DNA of 18,094 bases from CAYQTO01 sp964420455 (GTDB lineage Bacteria; Sumerlaeota; Sumerlaeia; SLMS01), in NCBI GenBank assembly GCA_964420455.1, contig CAYQTO010000067.1, positions 1 to 18,094 on the forward strand. Reading direction: 5' to 3'. Every line of letters begins with the position of its first letter. Positions within the stretch are counted from its first letter, which is position 1. Made by a program: the position numbers and the translations under genes. Shown piece after piece: positions 1-6,201 of this stretch. A model generated the notes under the pieces. That model was given only the letters and a program-made list of their open reading frames with translations. It did no database searches and had not been told where the DNA came from.

Positions 1-81
1 GAGCTCATCGTCCGCGAGTCCACCCGCGCCGCGGCACCCGTTCCCGCCGCCGCGGCAACGCTCCCCCGCAATGGCCGCTAG
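1..81 (+). CDS. LacI-family transcriptional regulator, C-terminal end only (partial)
   Basis: Frame 1 is open from the left edge to a TAG at 79-81 and encodes 26 residues beginning ELIVRESTR, followed by an Ala/Pro-rich tail. The block 'LVVREST' or 'LIVREST' is the characteristic C-terminal end of the LacI/GalR sugar-binding regulator fold (last strand of the periplasmic-binding-like domain), so I read this as the end of such a regulator lying mostly outside the window. Its stop codon lies inside the first codons of the next gene (11-nt overlap), suggesting the two are co-translated. Only the tail is visible, so the DNA-binding domain, effector and targets cannot be judged. The assignment rests on one short motif. 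Confidence 0.55.
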   Translation, partial: ELIVRESTRAAAPVPAAAATLPRNGR

Positions 82-886
82 GCCGCCTGCCCTCTCCGTC
101 ACCAGCCGCGTCGGCGTCGGCGATGTTGGCCAACGGCTCATCGAAAGTGCCGTCCGCCGGTTTTCCCCCGCCACACGCCTCCTCACCCTCGATACCGTCC
201 AGTGGACGGCGCCGGGGAACCATCCCCGCTGCCTCGGGCCCGTCCTCTCGGGCCAGGATCTCGCCGCCATGGCCAGCGTCTATCTCGCCCCCGCCAAGGC
301 CGCCGGTGGGGGCGCTACCGCCCTCCTCACGGGCTATCTTCGGAGCTTCGACCAGGTAATCTCCCTTGTCGGGTCGATCGAACTCAACCACCCGCGCATC
401 ATCGTCGTCGATCCGGTCCTGGGCGAGGACGGCGCGCTCTTCGTCCCCGAGGAAACAGCCAACGCCGTGCGCGATTTTCTCGCCCCCCTTGCCCATTTCC
501 TCCTCCCCAACAGGACCGAGGCCGCCTTTCTCTGCGGGTATCCCCCCCACGAGGTCGACCGTACGGAACCACGCGAGCTTCTCGGCCAGTTGCACCTCAA
601 GTTTCCCAACGCCCGGGGCATCGCCATTACCGGGTGTCGCACACCCGACGGCATGGGCATCCATGCGTTTGAGGGCGACAAGGTCGTTCACTTGTCGCAT
701 AACGCACTCGAAAGGGACATGCACGGCGCGGGAGATCTGTTTGCCGGGATCGTCTTCGCGGAGTTGCTGGAAGGCCGGCATTTCCTGAAGATTCTCGGGC
801 GGGCTGCCGGTCTTGTTGCCGCCTCCATGCAACGGGTTGAGGATGGCAACGCTGCCGGGCTTTCCGATGCGTTCTTCGGGGTTTAG
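71..886 (+). CDS. Pyridoxal kinase-like PfkB/ribokinase-fold kinase
   Basis: Predicted to be a cytoplasmic ATP-dependent kinase of the pyridoxal kinase (PdxK/PdxY) branch of the ribokinase fold, which phosphorylates the 5'-hydroxymethyl of pyridoxal-type vitamers. The 271-residue protein opens with ALSVTSRVGVGDVG (residues 7-20), matching the family's N-terminal substrate loop. It continues with TGYL (87-90), VVDPVLGEDG (112-121), PNRTEA (146-151) and the HGAGD anion-hole/catalytic motif (218-222, catalytic Asp222). The family's usual GTGD or GVGD is GAGD here. Length is normal. The ATG at 71 is chosen because the family fold starts right after it and because it overlaps the preceding regulator's stop, as expected for coupling. 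The LacI-type neighbour leaves open that the substrate is a sugar or another hydroxymethyl compound. The stop overlaps that of the convergent purC. Confidence 0.75.
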   Translation: MAARPPALSVTSRVGVGDVGQRLIESAVRRFSPATRLLTLDTVQWTAPGNHPRCLGPVLSGQDLAAMASVYLAPAKAAGGGATALLTGYLRSFDQVISLVGSIELNHPRIIVVDPVLGEDGALFVPEETANAVRDFLAPLAHFLLPNRTEAAFLCGYPPHEVDRTEPRELLGQLHLKFPNARGIAITGCRTPDGMGIHAFEGDKVVHLSHNALERDMHGAGDLFAGIVFAELLEGRHFLKILGRAAGLVAASMQRVEDGNAAGLSDAFFGV

Positions 887-1785
887 GGGCCCGGCAGCTC
901 CGTTCCCTCGGTGATCATGTCGATCGCCTTCCGGTACCGCTCGGTGGTTTGGCGGATAACCGTCTCGGGAAGGGACGGCGCCGGGGGATTCTTGTCCCAG
1001 CCGATTTCCTCGACATAATCTCGAACGTATTGCTTGTCGAGCGACACCGCCTTTTCCGAGTCCGGCGAGTAGGTGTCCTTGAGCCAGAATCGGGAGCTGT
1101 CGGGGGTCAGAACCTCGTCAATCAGAATGACTTGACCGTCATCAACCACGCCAAACTCGAACTTGGTGTCCGAAACCACCAACCCGCGCGTGTAGAGAAG
1201 ATTGTGGGCATACGTGTAAAGCGACACTGCATGACGCCGCCCGATTCTTGCTTCCTCCTGGCCGACCTCCCGGGCGAACTCGGAGAATTCCACGTTCATG
1301 TCGTGGCCGTGCTCGGCTTTGGTCGAGGGGGTGAAAAGGGGGGCGCCGAAGCTCGAGTGGCGGCGAAGTCCCGCCAGCAATTCGATGTCGCAAACCACCT
1401 TGTTGAATTCGTATTGGCGGAAGGCGGACCCGTCGAGATAGCCGCGAACGATGAATTCGCCCTTAAGGGGCCGGGCCTTGCGGACAAGCATCGATCGCCC
1501 CTCGAGCTGGTCCCGGTGGGCCTGCAGTTCGCGCGGGTACTCGTCTAGCGAGGCCGTGAGGAAGTGATTCGGAACGAGTCCCTTGGTCCGTTCGAACCAC
1601 CAGATGGACAGAGCGGTAAGGATGCGCCCCTTCTCGGGAATCGGCTCGGGGAAGACCACATCGAAGGCCGAAAGGCGGTCGGTCGCGACGATCAGCAGCT
1701 TGTCGCCCAAATCATAGACGTCACGAACTTTCCCGCGGTGGACGGGAAAACCGGGGATGTCCGACTGGTACAGGGGCGCGATCAC
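883..1785 (-). CDS. purC: Phosphoribosylaminoimidazole-succinocarboxamide synthase (SAICAR synthase)
   Basis: De novo purine synthesis enzyme that joins CAIR and aspartate with ATP to give SAICAR, in the cytoplasm. Diagnostic motifs include HRGKVRDVYDLGD near the N-terminus (ATP-binding start of the family), ATDRLSAFDVV, LVRKARPLKGEFIVRGYLDGSA, STKAEHGHD, VVSDTKFEFG and IDEVLTPDSSRFW. At 300 residues it is of the longer, yeast/actinobacterial-like type. The reading frame stays open further upstream, but the GTG at 1785-1783 is the best start: it precedes the first conserved residues, has a GGAGGG ribosome-binding site 7 nt upstream (1793-1798), and forms a GTGA overlap with the stop of the upstream lptF-like gene. 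Translation of the two is therefore probably coupled. At the other end its TAA (885-883) overlaps the TAG of the convergent kinase gene. Confidence 0.96.
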   Translation of the reverse strand: MIAPLYQSDIPGFPVHRGKVRDVYDLGDKLLIVATDRLSAFDVVFPEPIPEKGRILTALSIWWFERTKGLVPNHFLTASLDEYPRELQAHRDQLEGRSMLVRKARPLKGEFIVRGYLDGSAFRQYEFNKVVCDIELLAGLRRHSSFGAPLFTPSTKAEHGHDMNVEFSEFAREVGQEEARIGRRHAVSLYTYAHNLLYTRGLVVSDTKFEFGVVDDGQVILIDEVLTPDSSRFWLKDTYSPDSEKAVSLDKQYVRDYVEEIGWDKNPPAPSLPETVIRQTTERYRKAIDMITEGTELPGP

Positions 1786-3062
1786 CGTTGAACCCTCCAG
1801 AAGAGAAGCAGCCCGATCCCGCCAATGACGAGGTTTGGCGCGAGGTAGGCGGCAAGGGTGTAGGGGCTGTAAGTCATCCCAACGGCCCCGGCCGCGGTGA
1901 GCATGACATAATACAGGACGAGGAGTCCGAGGGCCATGAGGAAGGCCACGGTCTTGGCCCGGGGGCGGAGTTCCACGGCAAGGGGCACGCTGATGAGGAC
2001 GAAGGCCAGCAGGCTCCAAGGAAGCGTGAGGCGCTGATAGTACTCGTTGCGGACGGTTAGGAACTCGCGCCAATCCCCCTCGAGGCGCCGCCGCGCGCTC
2101 CGTTCATACATGGGGATGGTCGGGGGGGTCTCGAGGTATTCGCGGAGCTCGAAAAAAGTCATCTGTCGAGGGTCGAGGCGGCTGGCGATCTCGTCGACGC
2201 GGCGAATGGGAAACTCCACGGCGAGCCGCTGGAAGGAGAGCTCGGTCTGCTGACCGGGGTCTTCCCGGAACTGGTCAACGCGTTCACCGTCGGCATCGAA
2301 GACCTCGGTGAAGCTGACGGGGAGCGCGACGCCGTCTTCGAGGATCAGGTCGACGCGTCGACTCTCGATATCACCGACGATGCGGCCTTCATCGGCAAAG
2401 AAGAGCGTCTCGCGATCCTTGACGAGGCGGTTCGGCCCATCCCAGGAGACCTCCGAGCCGCCCCCCAGGTTCGCGCCGGTGACATCCTGCCCAAGACCGC
2501 GGCTGCGGAGGGCCACTTGTTTCATGCGTAGCACGTAGGGTCCGTCGCCGGGCTCCGCCGCCCCCCGCGATTCGTAGAAAAGCGAGAGCTCGGAATCCTC
2601 CGTCTCAATCTCGTAGGGCCGCCCGGCCTCCAGCTCAGTCACGATCTGGAAGGAGATCTCGCTTTGGCGCTCGATCAGGCTGCGGACCATCTGGGGAAGA
2701 ACGTCGAAGCCCACCCACATCAACCCGCCGGAGGCAAGCGCGGCGACCAGAAACAGTGGAGCGAATACCTTCCAGAGGGAGATGCCGGCCACGCGCATGG
2801 CGAGGATCTCGTTGTCCGCGGTCAGCCGCCCGATCCCCAGGAGGCACCCGAGGAGCGCGGCCATCGGCACCGTGACGATGACCAGCGTGACCACGATGAT
2901 TGCCATGAATTCGAGGAAGACGGCGAGACCGACGCGCGCCTCGAGGAGGAGTTCCGCGCTCTGGAACAACTGCCTCAGCATCATCAGGAAGGAAAAGAAG
3001 AGGAGGCTGAGGACGAAGGGCCCTAGAAGCTCACGGAGGACGTAACGCTGGAGAAGGTTCAC
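1782..3062 (-). CDS. LptF/LptG (YjgP/YjgQ) family lipopolysaccharide export permease
   Basis: Inner-membrane permease subunit of the LptB2FG transporter, which extracts lipopolysaccharide from the inner membrane and passes it to LptC/LptA. The 426 residues show the family architecture: three N-terminal membrane segments (about 12-30, 50-75, 97-120), a periplasmic beta-rich domain (about 121-340), and three C-terminal segments (about 347-363, 371-395, 400-421). The opening MNLLQRYVLRELLGPF and the block ending in ISVPLAVELRPRAKT are typical. The start is a GTG (3062-3060) without a recognisable Shine-Dalgarno; the preceding bases are pyrimidine-rich and lie just past a terminator hairpin. Its stop overlaps the purC start. 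LptF and LptG are similar and normally both needed; only one is in the window, so I do not choose between the symbols. Confidence 0.88.
   Translation of the reverse strand: MNLLQRYVLRELLGPFVLSLLFFSFLMMLRQLFQSAELLLEARVGLAVFLEFMAIIVVTLVIVTVPMAALLGCLLGIGRLTADNEILAMRVAGISLWKVFAPLFLVAALASGGLMWVGFDVLPQMVRSLIERQSEISFQIVTELEAGRPYEIETEDSELSLFYESRGAAEPGDGPYVLRMKQVALRSRGLGQDVTGANLGGGSEVSWDGPNRLVKDRETLFFADEGRIVGDIESRRVDLILEDGVALPVSFTEVFDADGERVDQFREDPGQQTELSFQRLAVEFPIRRVDEIASRLDPRQMTFFELREYLETPPTIPMYERSARRRLEGDWREFLTVRNEYYQRLTLPWSLLAFVLISVPLAVELRPRAKTVAFLMALGLLVLYYVMLTAAGAVGMTYSPYTLAAYLAPNLVIGGIGLLLFWRVQR
1793..1798 (-). promoter_or_regulatory. Ribosome-binding site fixing the purC start
   Basis: On the minus strand this reads GGAGGG, a strong Shine-Dalgarno match lying inside the 3' end of the lptF-like gene and 7 nt before the purC GTG. 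It supports the short GTG start over longer in-frame alternatives and a coupled lptF-purC message. Confidence 0.75.
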
Positions 3063-3087
3063 AACGGGAGGGCGGGGGGAGAAAAGT

Positions 3088-3117
3088 CGGGCCGGGCTTG
3101 ATGCAAAGCCCGGCCCG
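3088..3117 (-). terminator. Intrinsic terminator of the Spx/ArsC-like gene
   Basis: A perfect 12-bp stem (3088-3099 with 3106-3117, sequence CGGGCCGGGCTT and its complement) closes a 6-nt loop. On the minus strand it is followed by ACTTTTCTCCC, a short U-rich run. It lies about 40 bp past the stop of the Spx/ArsC-like gene and ends only about 25 bp before the lptF-like start codon. It should stop or attenuate transcription between these two genes. Confidence 0.82.
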
Positions 3118-3157
3118 CTGGTGCACTTGGCGGAGACGGCAGCGGGGAGGTCAAGAC

Positions 3158-3508
3158 CTAGAGGGTCTCGAACTCCCTCAGTTCGTCCTTGTCGGCGCCA
3201 AACACGGCGATCTTGCCGGAAACGCAGATCGGACGCTTGATCAGGTTGGCGTCGCGCATCATGAGCTCGATAGCCCCCTTCTTGGTGGGGGGATCATCCT
3301 TGAGGCCGTGCTCGCGGTAGGCGTTGGACCGCGTGTTGAGGTAGGCCTTCACGTTCTTGGCGTCGATGTGGGTCTCCAGGAGCGATCGCGGAGGGGGATA
3401 TTCGTCGAGGTCTCGAAGGTCGAGTTCGTGGCCCTTGCCTTCGAGATACTTTTTCACCTCGCGACACGTGTTGCAGCGGGGCTTCCAATAGAACGTGATT
3501 TTTGCCAT
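3158..3508 (-). CDS. ArsC/Spx-family thioredoxin-fold protein
   Basis: A 116-residue protein of the ArsC/Spx/YffB family. It begins MAKITFYWKPRCNTC, with Cys12 and Cys15 forming a CxxC redox pair in the place of the ArsC catalytic cysteine, and has LIKRPICV at 89-96, where Arg92 matches the conserved Arg of the family's RP motif. Length is that of Spx and YffB rather than of E. coli ArsC (about 140). The family covers glutaredoxin-dependent arsenate reductases, RNA-polymerase-binding redox regulators (Spx, MgsR) and uncharacterised YffB proteins; no arsenic genes are near, so I do not call it an arsenate reductase. The ATG start has a weak AGGA about 12 nt upstream. It appears to be a single-gene unit, with its own candidate promoter (3559-3587) and a strong terminator (3088-3117). 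Confidence 0.85.
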   Translation of the reverse strand: MAKITFYWKPRCNTCREVKKYLEGKGHELDLRDLDEYPPPRSLLETHIDAKNVKAYLNTRSNAYREHGLKDDPPTKKGAIELMMRDANLIKRPICVSGKIAVFGADKDELREFETL

Positions 3509-3752
3509 TCGAAGCCGATTCCTGGTCCGGAATGGTGGGTTCTGACTGTCGAGCGGGAATTTGACACAGGTGTGTCCAGAGACTCAAGGTTCAATTTTGC
3601 CCTTTTTTCCACAGGATCGATGGAAAACGAACGAAACACCGAGCCAGGGGCGACCTTCCCATTCGGCTTGACAACAAAAGCCTACATCCAAAAAAGGCCG
3701 GGCCCTTCGATGGGGGCGGTTTTGCTCCCCACCGCATCGAGAGTGTTCTCGC
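3509..3752. other. Divergent intergenic region
   Basis: These 244 bp separate the leftward Spx/ArsC-like gene from the rightward YggU-purine phosphorylase genes. It is more AT-rich than the flanking genes, with T and A runs around 3594-3608 and 3690-3696, fitting a promoter region. A TTGACA lies at 3668-3673 on the plus strand but has no good -10 at 16-18 bp, so a rightward promoter is expected but not located. Small open frames across it look like chance. Confidence 0.5.
3559..3587 (-). promoter_or_regulatory. Candidate sigma70-type promoter with an overlapping inverted repeat
   Basis: On the minus strand TTGAGT (3587-3582) and TCAAAT (3564-3559) are separated by exactly 17 bp, each matching the -35 and -10 consensus at four of six positions. 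This puts the transcription start about 45 nt before the Spx/ArsC-like ATG. The spacer and first bases of the -10 hold an inverted repeat, GACACA-GG-TGTGTC (3563-3576), which could be a repressor site. The call is by eye; in GC-rich DNA such matches are rarer than in AT-rich DNA but still not proof. Confidence 0.35.
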
Positions 3753-4085
3753 TTGAAACTGCCTTACTTACAAAAGGGCGTTGCCACCTGCACCCTCGCC
3801 GTGTCGGTCCGCCCTAAGGCACGCCAGTCCCATATCCTCGGCCTGCACGGGGGCGACTTGCGAGTGGCGCTCGATGCCCCCCCGGTTGACGGGCGTGCCA
3901 ACGAGGCCCTGATGGAGTTCCTTGCTGATTACGCGGGCGTGGCCCGCTCGCAGGTCAGCCTGCGGCGCGGCGCCGCGAGCCGCCACAAGCTCGTCCAAAT
4001 CAACGGTCTCGACCCCGATGTGCTCGAGACAAAACTCATCGCCGACGGCTTCGCCGTTTCGCAGCCGGTCGGCAGGGAATCCTGA
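3753..4085 (+). CDS. YggU/DUF167 (UPF0235) family protein
   Basis: A 110-residue small basic protein of the widespread YggU family, whose biochemical role is unknown. Family features are VSVRPKARQSHILG (residues 18-31), VALDAPPVDGRANEALMEFLA (about 38-58), the Ser/Arg/Lys-rich RRGAASRHKLV segment and a short C-terminal helix. The start is a TTG at 3753, since there is no ATG or GTG in frame before the conserved region and the length from TTG fits the family. No strong ribosome-binding site is evident. Its TGA is immediately followed by the ATG of the purine nucleoside phosphorylase (TGAATG, zero gap), so the two are almost certainly co-translated. Confidence 0.87.
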   Translation: MKLPYLQKGVATCTLAVSVRPKARQSHILGLHGGDLRVALDAPPVDGRANEALMEFLADYAGVARSQVSLRRGAASRHKLVQINGLDPDVLETKLIADGFAVSQPVGRES

Positions 4086-4904
4086 ATGACCCTTTACGAC
4101 CAAATCCAGGAAGCAACCACCTTCCTCCACCACAAGGTTTCCACCCGTCCCAAGGTCGGCGTCATCTGTGGCACGGGAATGGGCTCCCTTGGCGACCGAC
4201 CTGAAAACCTCGAGAAAGTTTCCTATCGGGAGATTCCCCACTTCCCCGTTTCCACGGTGGAAAGCCATGCGGGGAACCTCTGTTTCGGCACCCTTGCCGG
4301 TAAGCCCGCCGTCGTCATGCAGGGCCGCTTTCACCGGTACGAGGGTTACAGCCTCGAGCAGTGTACGTTTCCAGTGCGCGTGATGAAGGCGCTCGGAGTG
4401 GAAACGCTGATTATCATGAATGCGGTGGGCAGCGTGAACCCGCTCATCCCGGTGGGCTCGCTGGTGCTCGTGACGGACCACATCAACCTGATGGGGGACA
4501 ATCCGCTCATTGGACCGAACGACGAGCGGCTCGGGCCACGGTTCCCCGACATGAGCGAGCCATACAACCGCGAGCTGATCGCCAGAATGGAGGCGGTGGC
4601 GTTGGAGCGGAAAATCCGCACGCATCGGGGCGTGCTTGTTGCGGTGACTGGCCCCAATCTGGAAACGGCTGCGGAATACCGCATGTTCCAGATAATCGGA
4701 GCCGACTGTGTGACCATGTCGACGATCCCGGAAGCGATCGTTGCCGCCCATTGCGGGCTGAGGACCGCCGCCATGTCGACGGTGACGGACATGTGTCTGC
4801 CGGACGCGTTGAAGCCGGCCGTGCTGGAGGAAATCATCGCGGTGGCGAACGGCCGCGAGGAGGACCGCTGCGCGATCGTGCTTGGGACGATTGAAGCCTT
4901 GTAG
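4086..4904 (+). CDS. Purine nucleoside phosphorylase, trimeric (PNP/MTAP) family
   Basis: Cytoplasmic enzyme splitting purine nucleosides with phosphate to free base and (deoxy)ribose-1-phosphate, for purine salvage. The 272 residues follow the trimeric family: a phosphate loop CGTGMG (28-33, usually GSGLG), IPHFPVSTVESHAGN (50-64, His61 the phosphate/ribose histidine), GRFHRYEGY (80-88), NAVGSVNP (112-119, usually NAAGGLN), DHINLMGDNPLIGPNDER (131-148), GPNLETAAEYR (189-199, Glu197 the purine-binding Glu) and VTMSTIPE (209-216). In the base-recognition position where 6-oxopurine enzymes have Asn (Asn243 in human PNP) this protein has Asp235, in STVTDMCLP. Asp there is typical of methylthioadenosine phosphorylases and 6-aminopurine use, so the substrate could include adenosine or MTA. 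It directly abuts the YggU gene; the H1-DksA gene follows after 49 bp. Confidence 0.9.
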   Translation: MTLYDQIQEATTFLHHKVSTRPKVGVICGTGMGSLGDRPENLEKVSYREIPHFPVSTVESHAGNLCFGTLAGKPAVVMQGRFHRYEGYSLEQCTFPVRVMKALGVETLIIMNAVGSVNPLIPVGSLVLVTDHINLMGDNPLIGPNDERLGPRFPDMSEPYNRELIARMEAVALERKIRTHRGVLVAVTGPNLETAAEYRMFQIIGADCVTMSTIPEAIVAAHCGLRTAAMSTVTDMCLPDALKPAVLEEIIAVANGREEDRCAIVLGTIEAL

Positions 4905-4937
4905 CCCGACGGTACCCCCCATCCCGCCTCAAGGAAG

Positions 4938-4943
4938 AGGAGG
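4938..4943 (+). promoter_or_regulatory. Ribosome-binding site fixing the DksA-like start
   Basis: AGGAGG lies 10 nt before the ATG at 4954, in the gap after the purine phosphorylase stop. It argues for the 4954 start instead of an in-frame GTG at 4882 that would overlap the upstream gene and add an unconserved Pro-rich leader. Confidence 0.7.
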
Positions 4944-4953
4944 CCCGAGACCC

Positions 4954-6195
4954 ATGGCGGCTCGCGACCAAGCCAAGAAGACCTCACCGACACGCAACAA
5001 GGCGAAGGCCGCCGCGCGGAAACCGGCCACCGGAACCACCGCAACGCGTCGCAAGGCGAAGCCGGAGAAGACCGAGTCCAAGGTCAGGGCCACCGGTGCA
5101 AAGGCAACCAAGGCCACCGCCGGGCGCGCCGGCAAGCCGGGAACCAGCGTCACCGCCCGCACCACCTCCGCCCCCAAGAAACCAGCGAAGAAAGTGGCCG
5201 CGGCCCCCGCGAAGTCGCAAACTGCCAAGACCGCTGACGGCCGAAAGCGACCGGCCACCAAGCCCACAGCCTCGAAACAGCGCGCCGCGGCGACTCCGAA
5301 AAAAAGCGGAGCCGCCAAGGCCACCGCCACGAAGCGATCCCCCGCGAAAGCAACCAGGAAAGTCTCCTCCCCCTCCATGACAAAAAATACGGAAACCAAG
5401 AAAACGACTGCGACCAAGGTGGCCAAGCCGAAGGCCCCCGCCAAGGCGACCGTCAAGCAGACCGCCAAGACAACCGTCGAGAAGAGCGCGAAAGCCACCA
5501 CCGCGACGAAAGGCACGGCCAAGAAAACCACGAAGTCCACGAAGTCGCCGAAAACCGCGGCGGGAAAGACCGCAAACGCCGAGGCGAAGGGGGCAGCGGC
5601 GAAGCCCAAGGGCCGCAGCGAGCACCTGAAGAAGCTGCTCGCACTTAAAGAGGCGAAGTCGAAAATCCGCAAAACGGCGGAAGCCTCCGGGCTTTCCACG
5701 GCCGTCAGCGCGGCGGAGGCCGCCGCCGACCAGGCCGCCCAGAAGCAGGAGAAGGCCGCCCGCAAGCGGCGCAAGAAGGCGCCCTACACCAAGAGCGAAC
5801 TGAAGGAGCTGCAGTTGATGCTCGAGGAGGAGCGCGACCGGATCCTCCGCGACCTCCGCTCGCTCGACGACATCGCCGAGAGCAATCGCGAGACAACCCA
5901 CGCCACCTTCTCAAGCCATCAGGCCGACGCCGCCTCCGACAGCTCCGCCTTCGAGAGCACGTTCATTCAGCGCCGTTACGAAGAGGAGCGTTTCGCCTAC
6001 GTCTCCGAAGCGCTCCTGCGTATTGAGAACGGCACCTTCGGCCTTTGCGACTTCTGTGTGGATGAACCGCGGGACCTGTGCGAGACCTGCCCGTATATCC
6101 CCATCGGGCGGCTGCGTGCGAAGCCCTTCGCCAAGGTCTGCGTGCAACTGCGCCAGCAGTTCGAGAAGGAACGGCGCAACCGCAACGGCAGCTGA
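4954..6195 (+). CDS. DksA/TraR-type zinc-finger protein with histone H1-like N-terminal tail
   Basis: A 413-residue two-part protein. Residues 1 to about 220 are almost only Lys, Ala, Thr, Pro, Ser, Arg and Gly in AKKTT/KAPAK-like stretches, as in histone H1 tails and bacterial H1-like DNA-binding proteins. The rest is a DksA/TraR unit: a basic linker, a coiled coil (SELKELQLMLEEERDRILRDL), the SHQADAASD segment comparable to the 'HPADxAxE' block of YteA-like members, LRIENGTFGLCDFC and IGRLRAKPFAKVC. DksA proteins bind in the RNA polymerase secondary channel and modulate initiation with ppGpp; the tail should add non-specific DNA binding. The zinc finger is unusual: cysteines are 365, 368, 376, 379 and 396, and the expected last Cys is Leu399. 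The start has AGGAGG 10 nt upstream. It is in line with the purine phosphorylase gene and converges on queF with a 6-bp gap. Confidence 0.88.
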   Translation: MAARDQAKKTSPTRNKAKAAARKPATGTTATRRKAKPEKTESKVRATGAKATKATAGRAGKPGTSVTARTTSAPKKPAKKVAAAPAKSQTAKTADGRKRPATKPTASKQRAAATPKKSGAAKATATKRSPAKATRKVSSPSMTKNTETKKTTATKVAKPKAPAKATVKQTAKTTVEKSAKATTATKGTAKKTTKSTKSPKTAAGKTANAEAKGAAAKPKGRSEHLKKLLALKEAKSKIRKTAEASGLSTAVSAAEAAADQAAQKQEKAARKRRKKAPYTKSELKELQLMLEEERDRILRDLRSLDDIAESNRETTHATFSSHQADAASDSSAFESTFIQRRYEEERFAYVSEALLRIENGTFGLCDFCVDEPRDLCETCPYIPIGRLRAKPFAKVCVQLRQQFEKERRNRNGS

Positions 6196-6201
6196 CCGCC
6201 C

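Noticed and set aside
3158..3508. Calling the Spx/ArsC-like gene an arsenate reductase
   Set aside because: The CxxC pair, short length and lack of arsenic-resistance neighbours fit Spx/YffB members at least as well.
3668..3673. TTGACA as a -35 box for the YggU gene
   Set aside because: The sequence 16-18 bp downstream is an A run with no TATAAT-like hexamer, so a promoter call is not supported.
3098..3817. Open frame of 239 codons on the plus strand
   Set aside because: It is antisense to the Spx/ArsC-like gene and crosses the divergent regulatory gap; composition is not protein-like at its ends.
3768..4922. Open frame of 384 codons on the minus strand
   Set aside because: It is antisense to the YggU and purine phosphorylase genes, which have clear family matches.
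4954..5613. Possible DNA tandem repeat in the Lys/Ala-rich tail region
   Set aside because: The sequence is low in complexity from repeated AAG, GCC and ACC codons but shows no fixed repeat unit; the bias comes from the protein.
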